Source: Hirundichthys speculiger (lineage: Eukaryota; Chordata; Actinopteri; Beloniformes; Exocoetidae). From it: a DNA stretch of 64,000 nucleotides. The stretch is taken from contig JAGFBZ010002119.1 of assembly GCA_018398805.1 (NCBI GenBank), positions 124,001 through 188,000 on the forward strand, in the 5' to 3' direction. Both the position numbers and the translations under genes were made by a program. Shown in pieces: positions 25,220 through 37,200 of this stretch. The notes below the pieces were generated by a model. It was not told where the DNA came from. It worked only from the letters and a program-made list of their open reading frames with translations, and did not search any database. Position 1 is the stretch's first letter; each line of letters begins with the position of its first letter.

Positions 25220-28200
25220 ATGTCTGTCTGTCTGTCTGTCGATATATATGCTCACTGCAACTTTTTTCCAGACTTAGCGGCAACTTTGTTTTTATAACAG
25301 GGCACCAATGAAACACAGTTACATGTTCTGGATGTCTTTGGAGTCCTGGAAAGTCTAAATATGGGAAACTATAATGACCCTACATTCATCAGACGGTGGT
25401 TCTCACTAAAGATGGCTCCTTTTTTGCCGTACATCAGTGAAAGGTTCCTAAACCAACTGGGAAACACAAATTTCACCTGCACTTCTTTTCAAGAACTGTA
25501 AGTGAATTAGTTGACTGCTGCACACTGCTTACTTACTATCATGCTTACTATAGTCAAACATGTTAAAATATTCATACGATGTCTCTTTCACTTGCCCTCT
25601 GAAATCTGGTCCAAATCTAGACTGTATTTGTTCAGATATGCGTAACAATCATTTATTTAATTAATATATTATTTATTTTTTTCCTGATTGCAGAGCCAAC
25701 ACAGTAATGATTCCAATGTAACCACTTTAAAATTGGGATTTAGAGTTGAGTTTACTCTGCTAGTATGACGTGCTAATCCAGCCTTTGACACAAACGTTCA
25801 TACAAAGTTGATATCTCATTCCCTCTATAATTTCAGAGGAAAGCCACCAGTAAGACCAAATTAGTGCCAACAAATTTGAAGAAACAAAAAGCTTTGTATG
25901 GATCACAAAATAAAAATACACAGATAAAAAACAAACAACATGAATAAATGGAAAAATATGAATAAAATAAATAAACAAGTAACAAAAAACATATACATGG
26001 CTGTAGCTCAGTTAATAAAGCGGGTCTTTCAGTCACTGGAAGGTTGGCGGTTCGATCCCGGCTCCAACTGTCCACATGCCAAAGAGTCCCTGGGCAAGAC
26101 ACTGAACCTCATTTGCCCCCAGTGGGTCTGGCAGCACCTTGCATGAAGGCTGCCGCCCACTGGTGTGTGAATGGGTGAATGAGAGGCCTATTTAAACCGC
26201 TTTGGGGGCACCTTGGTGCGGATAAAGCGGTATGTAGGTGCAGTCCATTTACCATATATATAAAGGGTTTGTCTGAAATAATATACATCATCAAGATGGA
26301 TATTGTGCCTCTGAAATGCATGTTCTGATTGAAGATAAAAATGATAAGTTGTCTTTTTCAAGGGTAACCTCGATAAGTGAAGAACTTAAGATGTCTCAAA
26401 GAATGGAAATGAAAATGATCTACAAAAACTTCATACGACTCTATTTGTCAAGAAAGAATGTTGCAGGTACAAACCAAGTGAAAATCTTTTTCTTTTTGAA
26501 AGAGGGGAAAAAATAAATTAAGTATGAAAAAAATGGTTATAAAATTGCATTGTTAAAACAGATATATTATGATATTATGATTGTCTGTTACATTTCACAT
26601 ATGCAAAGAACCTGGATGCAAAGAAAATGTGAACAGAAGTGAAGAATGGCTTGAAAGAAACTTGGGAATATTTTCAGTCTTTGCAACACTTGAGGAATTG
26701 AAACATATGAACAAGGAGTTTGATGCAGTGAGTGATGAAAAGAAAATAAATTGTGACTTGATCATTTTATATTACATTGTCTAAATTTCTATAGTAAAAA
26801 GGTGAAGGTCAAAATGATTTCTGTAATCACAGAGAGATGTCCTGAAAAAGTTATCACCACAACAGAAGGCAGAGCTCATATTGGATCCAGACAGCGGTGC
26901 GTTGGAAGATGCCACCCTTGTAAGAGTGGTGCTTACAAACCTAACCCAGTCCGGCAACAACAGGACACTCAGTCAGTTCTTCCAGGCTTTTACGGATGAC
27001 ATCAAACAGGTGAATGCATCGATATCTTTAACTTTTACATTTAATAAAAAAGATTGAATAAAATTTGACAAACGGACCATGTACATCCTGCCCCGGGCTC
27101 AAACGGTCTTTCCAAAAGCCAAGTTTGAACTCAAATGAGGCATTTCTGACATGATAATTGACTGAACTCTTGACATGAATGCATTTATTCCAGCCCCTGA
27201 TATGTTACAGTATAAAGCTGTATCCACAATGTTGCTACACTTTTCACATGATATCAGAAAGATGAAATGTCCTCCTGAGCTGTAACTTGAGTTCATTTGC
27301 TTCCAGGAAAACGTTACCTTCATCAGAAATCCAGCTGTAAGAGACACCATCTTGAACCTGACTTTGACAGCCCTTGCGCCTGAATTTGAGGACTTTGGGC
27401 CTGCAGAGTTTCAGCTGTGGTTCCAGGTCTATTTGCTTCCTGTCATGTCAAGCCTCCATCCTGACAGCTTGAGGGTGATCCCCAGGGACATCACTTGTGA
27501 ATCCTACATGGCAATGTAAGCCATATTTCTCAACAGAAGAATGAAATGTTTTGGGTTTGCCAAGCTATACTTCAAGTAAAGTCACAATAATTACTCTTCT
27601 CCTCAGCCTATCTGGTCTCCTGCAAAGTTTGGAATTCTTGCCACTGGGCATTTCAGTGGGCGTGAGATCAAGCATCAGGTCACTAAAAGACACATTCCCA
27701 CGTAAGTGGCAAGACTGTTTTGCCAACATATTCTTTCAGCAAAGCCAAATACCCCCTGTGTTATAACAACTTATTGATGACATGTCCGAAATGTTCCCTT
27801 CCAACAGGTTGCTCAGTACCAGATTCCTTCATGGTAAGTTTCAATTTTTGGGAATGTTATATTGATTAAAAATGTTTGATGAAAATGTACAAGACAAAAG
27901 CAGAGAATATAAACTTTGGAATGGCAATTATGTGGAGGTACTAAATCCCATCTAGCTATCTGTACCAGACTAATATATGTTGCTTCGTTTTTCTCCAGTG
28001 CAAGGAGACACCTGTTGATGGTACGTTTGCCAAATGTCACTGGTTTTTACGTTGAAATAGTAATTACATACCGTCATCTAATGCACAAACATGTTTCCCT
28101 CCTCCCCTCTTTTGTTTTTGGTCTGACAGAGAATCTGATCTGTGATGCTGTAAATAGGTGGGTGATTTACTGTTTTTTTTTTTTTTTTTTTTTTACCAAC

Positions 28201-31200
28201 TACTGAGTCATTACCTTCTCCAAAACAGTGCCACTAAGGCCAGAATGGGTTTCTTTCTATGGTTTTGCTCAGATCACAACTCCAGCAAGCACTGGAAGCT
28301 GACAATTCATCTTCAGTCCTGTGCAGCTTGACCATCACTCAACATGCCTGTTCTTCGGTAAGAATTTTAAAGGCAAGCTGTTAATCCAAGAAAAAATGTT
28401 GGGCATTTGTTTACTTTACGATTCGAAAACAAGTTTTCAAAATGTCTGACAAGTTTCCTTTATTCCTTGTCCATCCCTCACCCCCAAGGCTGCACATCTC
28501 ACACAAGATAACCTGGCCACACTCTTGAAATGCTCACTGGAAAGCCAAAGGATATACCCAGTTGAAGTCTGGAAGCTTTTCTTCCAAAAAACCTCTTCTG
28601 TTCTGGACCAGGCCCTGGATGTCTTCACCACCATGGTAAATCCAATCACAGAATATACACTATATTGATTGTTCTGCTGTGCAACTTCAATTTCTGACAA
28701 TCTTTCCCCAAACCCCAGGGCTCCAACACCAGCAACCCAGATTCGTCAAATGCTCTTGAGGCTCTGGGAGAGGTGAAACTTGTCAATTTCACCCAGGCAC
28801 AACTACAGAGTGAGGATTTCATCAGCAACTGGTTCCAGAAAAAGATCCGTCCGCTTCTGGCCTCACCATCCGCAAACTTCCTATTCTGCTTAAGCACCAA
28901 CAACTTCAGCTGCCCGACATACCAGACTGTGTAAGTACTGTATATATAAGATGGATTACTCCTGTCTCGATTGAATTGCAGCAAACCCTGCAGATGTTTG
29001 GGTGTTAAAAGTTTTCTCTCAAATTGTAGCATCAAGGCATTCAGTGGTCAAAGCTCATTCATGGACAGGAACAGACAGCAGACAGTCTTCACTCATTTCA
29101 TCAAACCGTTCCTGTCAAGAAATGACTCATCAGGTAAAGGGAGGCTCTCGGGCTCTGTTTTCCCATGTTCTCATTATTTGGTGCTATTAACACTCACCCA
29201 ATGTCTTTGCTTTCTTCTGTTCCTCAGATCCAGGCTGTATCTCATCTGTCAATGGAAGTCAAGACTGGCTGCAGAAGAACCTTGGCAGCTTCTCTGCTTT
29301 CGCAACCCTACAGGATTTGCAAGCCCTCAATCCAAACTTCTCCGCAGTGAGCGCCTACCGCACTTGTTGACTTGGTGTCCCAAACTATTAACTCTTGCCC
29401 TGCTGTTTGCAAATGACTTCTTCCTAACTTTGTATCCTTTCCTTTTTGCAGAATCTGTCCTTGTCAGAGCTCGCTCCCTCTCAGGTGGCACAGCTACTAC
29501 TGAGCTCAGGGTCCTCCAATGACACCGACCTAATCGATCGAGTCTTTGAGCGACTTGAGGATGGTGATGCTTTTGAAAATCTGGATGAATTTCTCACACA
29601 ACTGACAGTAAATGGAAAGGTAAATTACACTTTCAGCTGTCGGAAAGAGGACAGTTCCGCTCTTGAAACCTATCATTCTTAGTTCTTGCTGGTATCTCGG
29701 CCTTTGCATCGTTGTCGCAGAAGTAGTTCAAAATGTATTTTTCACGGCAACATTTCAAACCTCCTGTTATGGTCTACTTACAACATGAAAAATCTGTGGT
29801 GTTTGAAACCTTCCATGTCATATTTTCACAGATGCCACAATTCCAACCTGTTGTGAGAGACAGTATCATGAACAGAACCTTTGTCATCATTGGTCCTCGT
29901 TTCTCAAGTTTCAACCAACATAACTTTTATGTTTGGTTCCATGTCAAACTGGTCTCCATCCTTGCAAGTTTCACTCCAGACATGCTCAAGAATGCAACCT
30001 CAAGCATAAACTGCACAACCTACCATGTTGTGTGAGTTGCATTTTCAGAACAACTGAGACACCAATTCATCAAAAATGCAAAGTAGTTTCTGGGGACTGT
30101 GTTAGAAAGCTTTTCTCCAATCTTTGCAGTGTGAGCGGCCTGGCACGTGTCTTCCCTGACATACCTGTTCATAGACAACAAGCAATCACAGATGTTCTGC
30201 TGAACTACCTAAGAAAATCTGCCAGTGTCATCAACAAGCCAGGTAGGATTGACATGGTCAAAGTGCGGTCGCTTGCCCATGTCCTTGAAATTGCCATTAG
30301 AAATATGCTCACCTGCCACTGAGAAGAAAAAAGGACTTCTAAATGTTTTATCAATGAAAAGAAGCTGTTTACTACATTGGGCATATTATAATATCGCTAT
30401 ACGTGCCTCAGATTGCAGGCGGGGTATTCAGAATGATGCCGAATGGGTGGAAACAAACTTGGGTCCATTTACTCCATATGCATCATACACTGATCTCAAA
30501 GTCTTCAACCTCTCTCAGGTAAGTCAGACCTTTTACTAGCAATCTTGGGGTGCTTCAGCCATGATAGTGAGAAAATCCATTCATCCACTATTTTGCTATG
30601 CATCAACAGGAGGCAGTTGTAGATGTCCTGACACCACAACAGAAGGCAGAGCTCATATTGGATCCAGACAGCGGTGCGTTGGAAGATGCCACCCTTGTAA
30701 GAGTGGTGCTTACAAACCTAACCCAGTCCGGCAACAACAGGACACTCAGTCAGTTCTTCCAGGCTTTTACGGATGACATCAAACAGGTGAATGCATCGAT
30801 ATCTTTAACTTTTACATTTAATGAAAAAGATTGAATAAAATTTGACAAACGGACCATGTACATCCTGCCCCGGGCTCAAACGGTCTTTCCAAAAGCCAAG
30901 TTTGAACTCAAATGAGGCATTTCTGACATGATAATTGACTGAACTCTTGACATGAATGCATTTATTCCAGCCCCTGATATGTTACAGTATAAAGCTGTAT
31001 CCACAATGTTGCTACACTTTTCACATGATATCAGAAAGATGAAATGTCCTCCTGAGCTGTAACTTGAGTTCATTTGCTTCCAGGAAAACGTTACCTTCAT
31101 CAGAAATCCAGCTGTAAGAGACACCATCTTGAACCTGACTTTGACAGCCCTTGCGCCTGAATTTGAGGACTTTGGGCCTGCAGAGTTTCAGCTGTGGTTC

Positions 31201-34200
31201 CAGGTCTATTTGCTTCCTGTCATGTCAAGCCTCCATCCTGACAGCTTGAGGGTGATCCCCAGGGACATCACTTGTGAATCCTACATGGCAATGTAAGCCA
31301 TATTTCTCAACAGAAGAATGAAATGTTTTGGGTTTGCCAAGCTATACTTCAAGTAAAGTCACAATAATTACTCTTCTCCTCAGCCTATCTGGTCTCCTGC
31401 AAAGTTTGGAATTCTTGCCACTGGGCATTTCAGTGGGCGTGAGATCAAGCATCAGGTCACTAAAAGACACATTCCCACGTAAGTGGCAAGACTGTTTTGC
31501 CAACATATTCTTTCAGCAAAGCCAAATACCCCCTGTGTTATAACAACTTATTGATGACATGTCCGAAATGTTCCCTTCCAACAGGTTGCTCAGTACCAGA
31601 TTCCTTCATGGTAAGTTTCAATTTTTGGGAATGTTATATTGATTAAAAATGTTTGATGAAAATGTACAAGACAAAAGCAGAGAATATAAACTTTGGAATG
31701 GCAATTATGTGGAGGTACTAAATCCCATCTAGCTATCTGTACCAGACTAATATATGTTGCTTCGTTTTTCTCCAGTGCAAGGAGACACCTGTTGATGGTA
31801 CGTTTGCCAAATGTCACTGGTTTTTACGTTGAAATAGTAATTACATACCGTCATCTAATGCACAAACATGTTTCCCTCCTCCCCTCTTTTGTTTTTGGTC
31901 TGACAGAGAATCTGATCTGTGATGCTGTAAATAGGTGGGTGATTTACTGTTTTTTTTTTTTTTTTTTTTTTTTTTACCAACTACTGAGTCATTACCTTCT
32001 CCAAAACAGTGCCACTAAGGCCAGAATGGGTTTCTTTCTATGGTTTTGCTCAGATCACAACTCCAGCAAGCACTGGAAGCTGACAATTCATCTTCAGTCC
32101 TGTGCAGCTTGACCATCACTCAACATGCCTGTTCTTCGGTAAGAATTTTAAAGGCAAGCTGTTAATCCAAGAAAAAATGTTGGGCATTTGTTTACTTTAC
32201 GATTCGAAAACAAGTTTTCAAAATGTCTGACAAGTTTCCTTTATTCCTTGTCCATCCCTCACCCCCAAGGCTGCACATCTCACACAAGATAACCTGGCCA
32301 CACTCTTGAAATGCTCACTGGAAAGCCAAAGGATATACCCAGTTGAAGTCTGGAAGCTTTTCTTCCAAAAAACCTCTTCTGTTCTGGACCAGGCCCTGGA
32401 TGTCTTCACCACCATGGTAAATCCAATCACAGAATATACACTATATTGATTGTTCTGCTGTGCAACTTCAATTTATGACAATCTTTTCTCAAACCCCAGG
32501 GCTCCAACACCAGCAACCCAGATTCGTCAAATGCTCTTGAGGCTCTGGGAGAGGTGAAACTTGTCAATTTCACCCAGGCACAACTACAGAGTGAGGATTT
32601 CATCAGCAACTGGTTCCAGAAAAAGATCCGTCCGCTTCTGGCCTCACCATCCGCAAACTTCCTATTCTGCTTAAGCACCAACAACTTCAGCTGCCCGACA
32701 TACCAGACTGTGTAAGTACTGTATATATAAGATGGATTACTCCTGTCTCGATTGAATTGCAGCAAACCCTGCAGATGTTTGGGTGTTAAAAGTTTTCTCT
32801 CAAATTGTAGCATCAAGGCATTCAGTGGTCAAAGCTCATTCATGGACAGGAACAGACAGCAGACAGTCTTCACTCATTTCATCAAACCGTTCCTGTCAAG
32901 AAATGACTCATCAGGTAAAGGGAGGCTCTCGGGCTCTGTTTTCCCATGTTCTCATTATTTGGTGCTATTAACACTCACCCAATGTCTTTGCTTTCTTCTG
33001 TTCCTCAGATCCAGGCTGTATCTCATCTGTCAATGGAAGTCAAGACTGGCTGCAGAAGAACCTTGGCAGCTTCTCTGCTTTCGCAACCCTACAGGATTTG
33101 CAAGCCCTCAATCCAAACTTCTCCGCAGTGAGCGCCTACCGCACTTGTTGACTTGGTGTCCCAAACTATTAACTCTTGCCCTGCTGTTTGCAAATGACTT
33201 CTTCCTAACTTTGTATCCTTTCCTTTTTGCAGAATCTGTCCTTGTCAGAGCTCGCTCCCTCTCAGGTGGCACAGCTACTACTGAGCTCAGGGTCCTCCAA
33301 TGACACCGACCTAATCGATCGAGTCTTTGAGCGACTTGAGGATGGTGATGCTTTTGAAAATCTGGATGAATTTCTCTCACACAACTGACAGTAAATGGAA
33401 AGGTAAATTACACTTTCAGCTGTCGGAAAGAGGACAGTTCCGCTCTTGAAACCTATCATTCTTAGTTCTTGCTGGTATCTCGGCCTTTGCATCGTTGTCG
33501 CAGAAGTAGTTCAAAATGTATTTTTCACGGCAACATTTCAAACCTCCTGTTATGGTCTACTTACAACATGAAAAATCTGTGGTGTTTGAAACCTTCCATG
33601 TCATATTTTCACAGATGCCACAATTCCAACCTGTTGTGAGAGACAGTATCATGAACAGAACCTTTGTCATCATTGGTCCTCGTTTCTCAAGTTTCAACCA
33701 ACATAACTTTTATGTTTGGTTCCATGTCAAACTGGTCTCCATCCTTGCAAGTTTCACTCCAGACATGCTCAAGAATGCAACCTCAAGCATAAACTGCACA
33801 ACCTACCATGTTGTGTGAGTTGCATTTTCAGAACAACTGAGACACCAATTCATCAAAAATGCAAAGTAGTTTCTGGGGACTGTGTTAGAAAGCTTTTCTC
33901 CAATCTTTGCAGTGTGAGCGGCCTGGCACGTGTCTTCCCTGACATACCTGTTCATAGACAACAAGCAATCACAGATGTTCTGCTGAACTACCTAAGAAAA
34001 TCTGCCAGTGTCATCAACAAGCCAGGTAGGATTGACATGGTCAAAGTGCGGTCGCTTGCCCATGTCCTTGAAATTGCCATTAGAAATATGCTCACCTGCC
34101 ACTGAGAAGAAAAAAGGACTTCTAAATGTTTTATCAATGAAAAGAAGCTGTTTACTACATTGGGCATATTATAATATCGCTATACGTGCCTCAGATTGCA

Positions 34201-37200
34201 GGCGGGGTATTCAGAATGATGCCGAATGGGTCGGAAACAAACTTGGGTCCATTTACTCCATATGCATCATACACTGATCTCAAAGTCTTCAACCTCTCTC
34301 AGGTAAGTCAGACCTTTTACTAGCAATCTTGGGGTGCTTCAGCCATGATAGTGAGAAAATCCATTCATCCACTATTTTGCTATGCATCAACAGGAGGCAG
34401 TTGTAGATGTCCTGACACCACAACAGAAGGCAGAGCTCATATTGGATCCAGACAGCGGTGCGTTGGAAGATGCCACCCTTGTAAGAGTGGTGCTTACAAA
34501 CCTAACCCAGTCCGGCAACAACAGGACACTCAGTCAGTTCTTCCAGGCTTTTACGGATGACATCAAACAGGTGAATGCATCGATATCTTTAACTTTTACA
34601 TTTAATGAAAAAGATTGAATAAAATTTGACAAACGGACCATGTACATCCTGCCCCGGGCTCAAACGGTCTTTCCAAAAGCCAAGTTTGAACTCAAATGAG
34701 GCATTTCTGACATGATAATTGACTGAACTCTTGACATGAATGCATTTATTCCAGCCCCTGATATGTTACAGTATAAAGCTGTATCCACAATGTTGCTACA
34801 CTTTTCACATGATATCAGAAAGATGAAATGTCCTCCTGAGCTGTAACTTGAGTTCATTTGCTTCCAGGAAAACGTTACCTTCATCAGAAATCCAGCTGTA
34901 AGAGACACCATCTTGAACCTGACTTTGACAGCCCTTGCGCCTGAATTTGAGGACTTTGGGCCTGCAGAGTTTCAGCTGTGGTTCCAGGTCTATTTGCTTC
35001 CTGTCATGTCAAGCCTCCATCCTGACAGCTTGAGGGTGATCCCCAGGGACATCACTTGTGAATCCTACATGGCAATGTAAGCCATATTTCTCAACAGAAG
35101 AATGAAATGTTTTGGGTTTGCCAAGCTATACTTCAAGTAAAGTCACAATAATTACTCTTCTCCTCAGCCTATCTGGTCTCCTGCAAAGTTTGGAATTCTT
35201 GCCACTGGGCATTTCAGTGGGCGTGAGATCAAGCATCAGGTCACTAAAAGACACATTCCCACGTAAGTGGCAAGACTGTTTTGCCAACATATTCTTTCAG
35301 CAAAGCCAAATACCCCCTGTGTTATAACAACTTATTGATGACATGTCCGAAATGTTCCCTTCCAACAGGTTGCTCAGTACCAGATTCCTTCATGGTAAGT
35401 TTCAATTTTTGGGAATGTTATATTGATTAAAAATGTTTGATGAAAATGTACAAGACAAAAGCAGAGAATATAAACTTTGGAATGGCAATTATGTGGAGGT
35501 ACTAAATCCCATCTAGCTATCTGTACCAGACTAATATATGTTGCTTCGTTTTTCTCCAGTGCAAGGAGACACCTGTTGATGGTACGTTTGCCAAATGTCA
35601 CTGGTTTTTACGTTGAAATAGTAATTACATACCGTCATCTAATGCACAAACATGTTTCCCTCCTCCCCTCTTTTGTTTTTGGTCTGACAGAGAATCTGAT
35701 CTGTGATGCTGTAAATAGGTGGGTGATTTACTGTTTTTTTTTTTTTTTTTTTTTTTACCAACTACTGAGTCATTACCTTCTCCAAAACAGTGCCACTAAG
35801 GCCAGAATGGGTTTCTTTCTATGGTTTTGCTCAGATCACAACTCCAGCAAGCACTGGAAGCTGACAATTCATCTTCAGTCCTGTGCAGCTTGACCATCAC
35901 TCAACATGCCTGTTCTTCGGTAAGAATTTTAAAGGCAAGCTGTTAATCCAAGAAAAAATGTTGGGCATTTGTTTACTTTACGATTCGAAAACAAGTTTTC
36001 AAAATGTCTGACAAGTTTCCTTTATTCCTTGTCCATCCCTCACCCCCAAGGCTGCACATCTCACACAAGATAACCTGGCCACACTCTTGAAATGCTCACT
36101 GGAAAGCCAAAGGATATACCCAGTTGAAGTCTGGAAGCTTTTCTTCCAAAAAACCTCTTCTGTTCTGGACCAGGCCCTGGATGTCTTCACCACCATGGTA
36201 AATCCAATCACAGAATATACACTATATTGATTGTTCTGCTGTGCAACTTCAATTTATGACAATCTTTTCTCAAACCCCAGGGCTCCAACACCAGCAACCC
36301 AGATTCGTCAAATGCTCTTGAGGCTCTGGGAGAGGTGAAACTTGTCAATTTCACCCAGGCACAACTACAGAGTGAGGATTTCATCAGCAACTGGTTCCAG
36401 AAAAAGATCCGTCCGCTTCTGGCCTCACCATCCGCAAACTTCCTATTCTGCTTAAGCACCAACAACTTCAGCTGCCCGACATACCAGACTGTGTAAGTAC
36501 TGTATATATAAGATGGATTACTCCTGTCTCGATTGAATTGCAGCAAACCCTGCAGATGTTTGGGTGTTAAAAGTTTTCTCTCAAATTGTAGCATCAAGGC
36601 ATTCAGTGGTCAAAGCTCATTCATGGACAGGAACAGACAGCAGACAGTCTTCACTCATTTCATCAAACCGTTCCTGTCAAGAAATGACTCATCAGGTAAA
36701 GGGAGGCTCTCGGGCTCTGTTTTCCCATGTTCTCATTATTTGGTGCTATTAACACTCACCCAATGTCTTTGCTTTCTTCTGTTCCTCAGATCCAGGCTGT
36801 ATCTCATCTGTCAATGGAAGTCAAGACTGGCTGCAGAAGAACCTTGGCAGCTTCTCTGCTTTCGCAACCCTACAGGATTTGCAAGCCCTCAATCCAAACT
36901 TCTCCGCAGTGAGCGCCTACCGCACTTGTTGACTTGGTGTCCCAAACTATTAACTCTTGCCCTGCTGTTTGCAAATGACTTCTTCCTAACTTTGTATCCT
37001 TTCCTTTTTGCAGAATCTGTCCTTGTCAGAGCTCGCTCCCTCTCAGGTGGCACAGCTACTACTGAGCTCAGGGTCCTCCAATGACACCGACCTAATCGAT
37101 CGAGTCTTTGAGCGACTTGAGGATGGTGATGCTTTTGAAAATCTGGATGAATTTCTCACACAACTGACAGTAAATGGAAAGGTAAATTACACTTTCAGCT

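Noticed and set aside
25998..26070. Possible tRNA gene
   Set aside because: A and B boxes are present, but the body is a V-SINE-like element and the acceptor stem does not close.
28206..28272. Upstream acceptor for exon G (AACAG at 28209)
   Set aside because: All frames from it meet a stop before the donor; the acceptor at 28272 gives an open frame with the CSLTITQHACSS motif that joins exon H.
28646..29035. 129-codon - strand frame repeated in all three units
   Set aside because: Shadow of exon I on the opposite strand; no splice or family support.
28971..29522. 183-codon open frame repeated at 32752 and 36533
   Set aside because: It runs through exons J, K and L and their introns in a frame other than the coding one. 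Its conservation comes only from the recent duplication.
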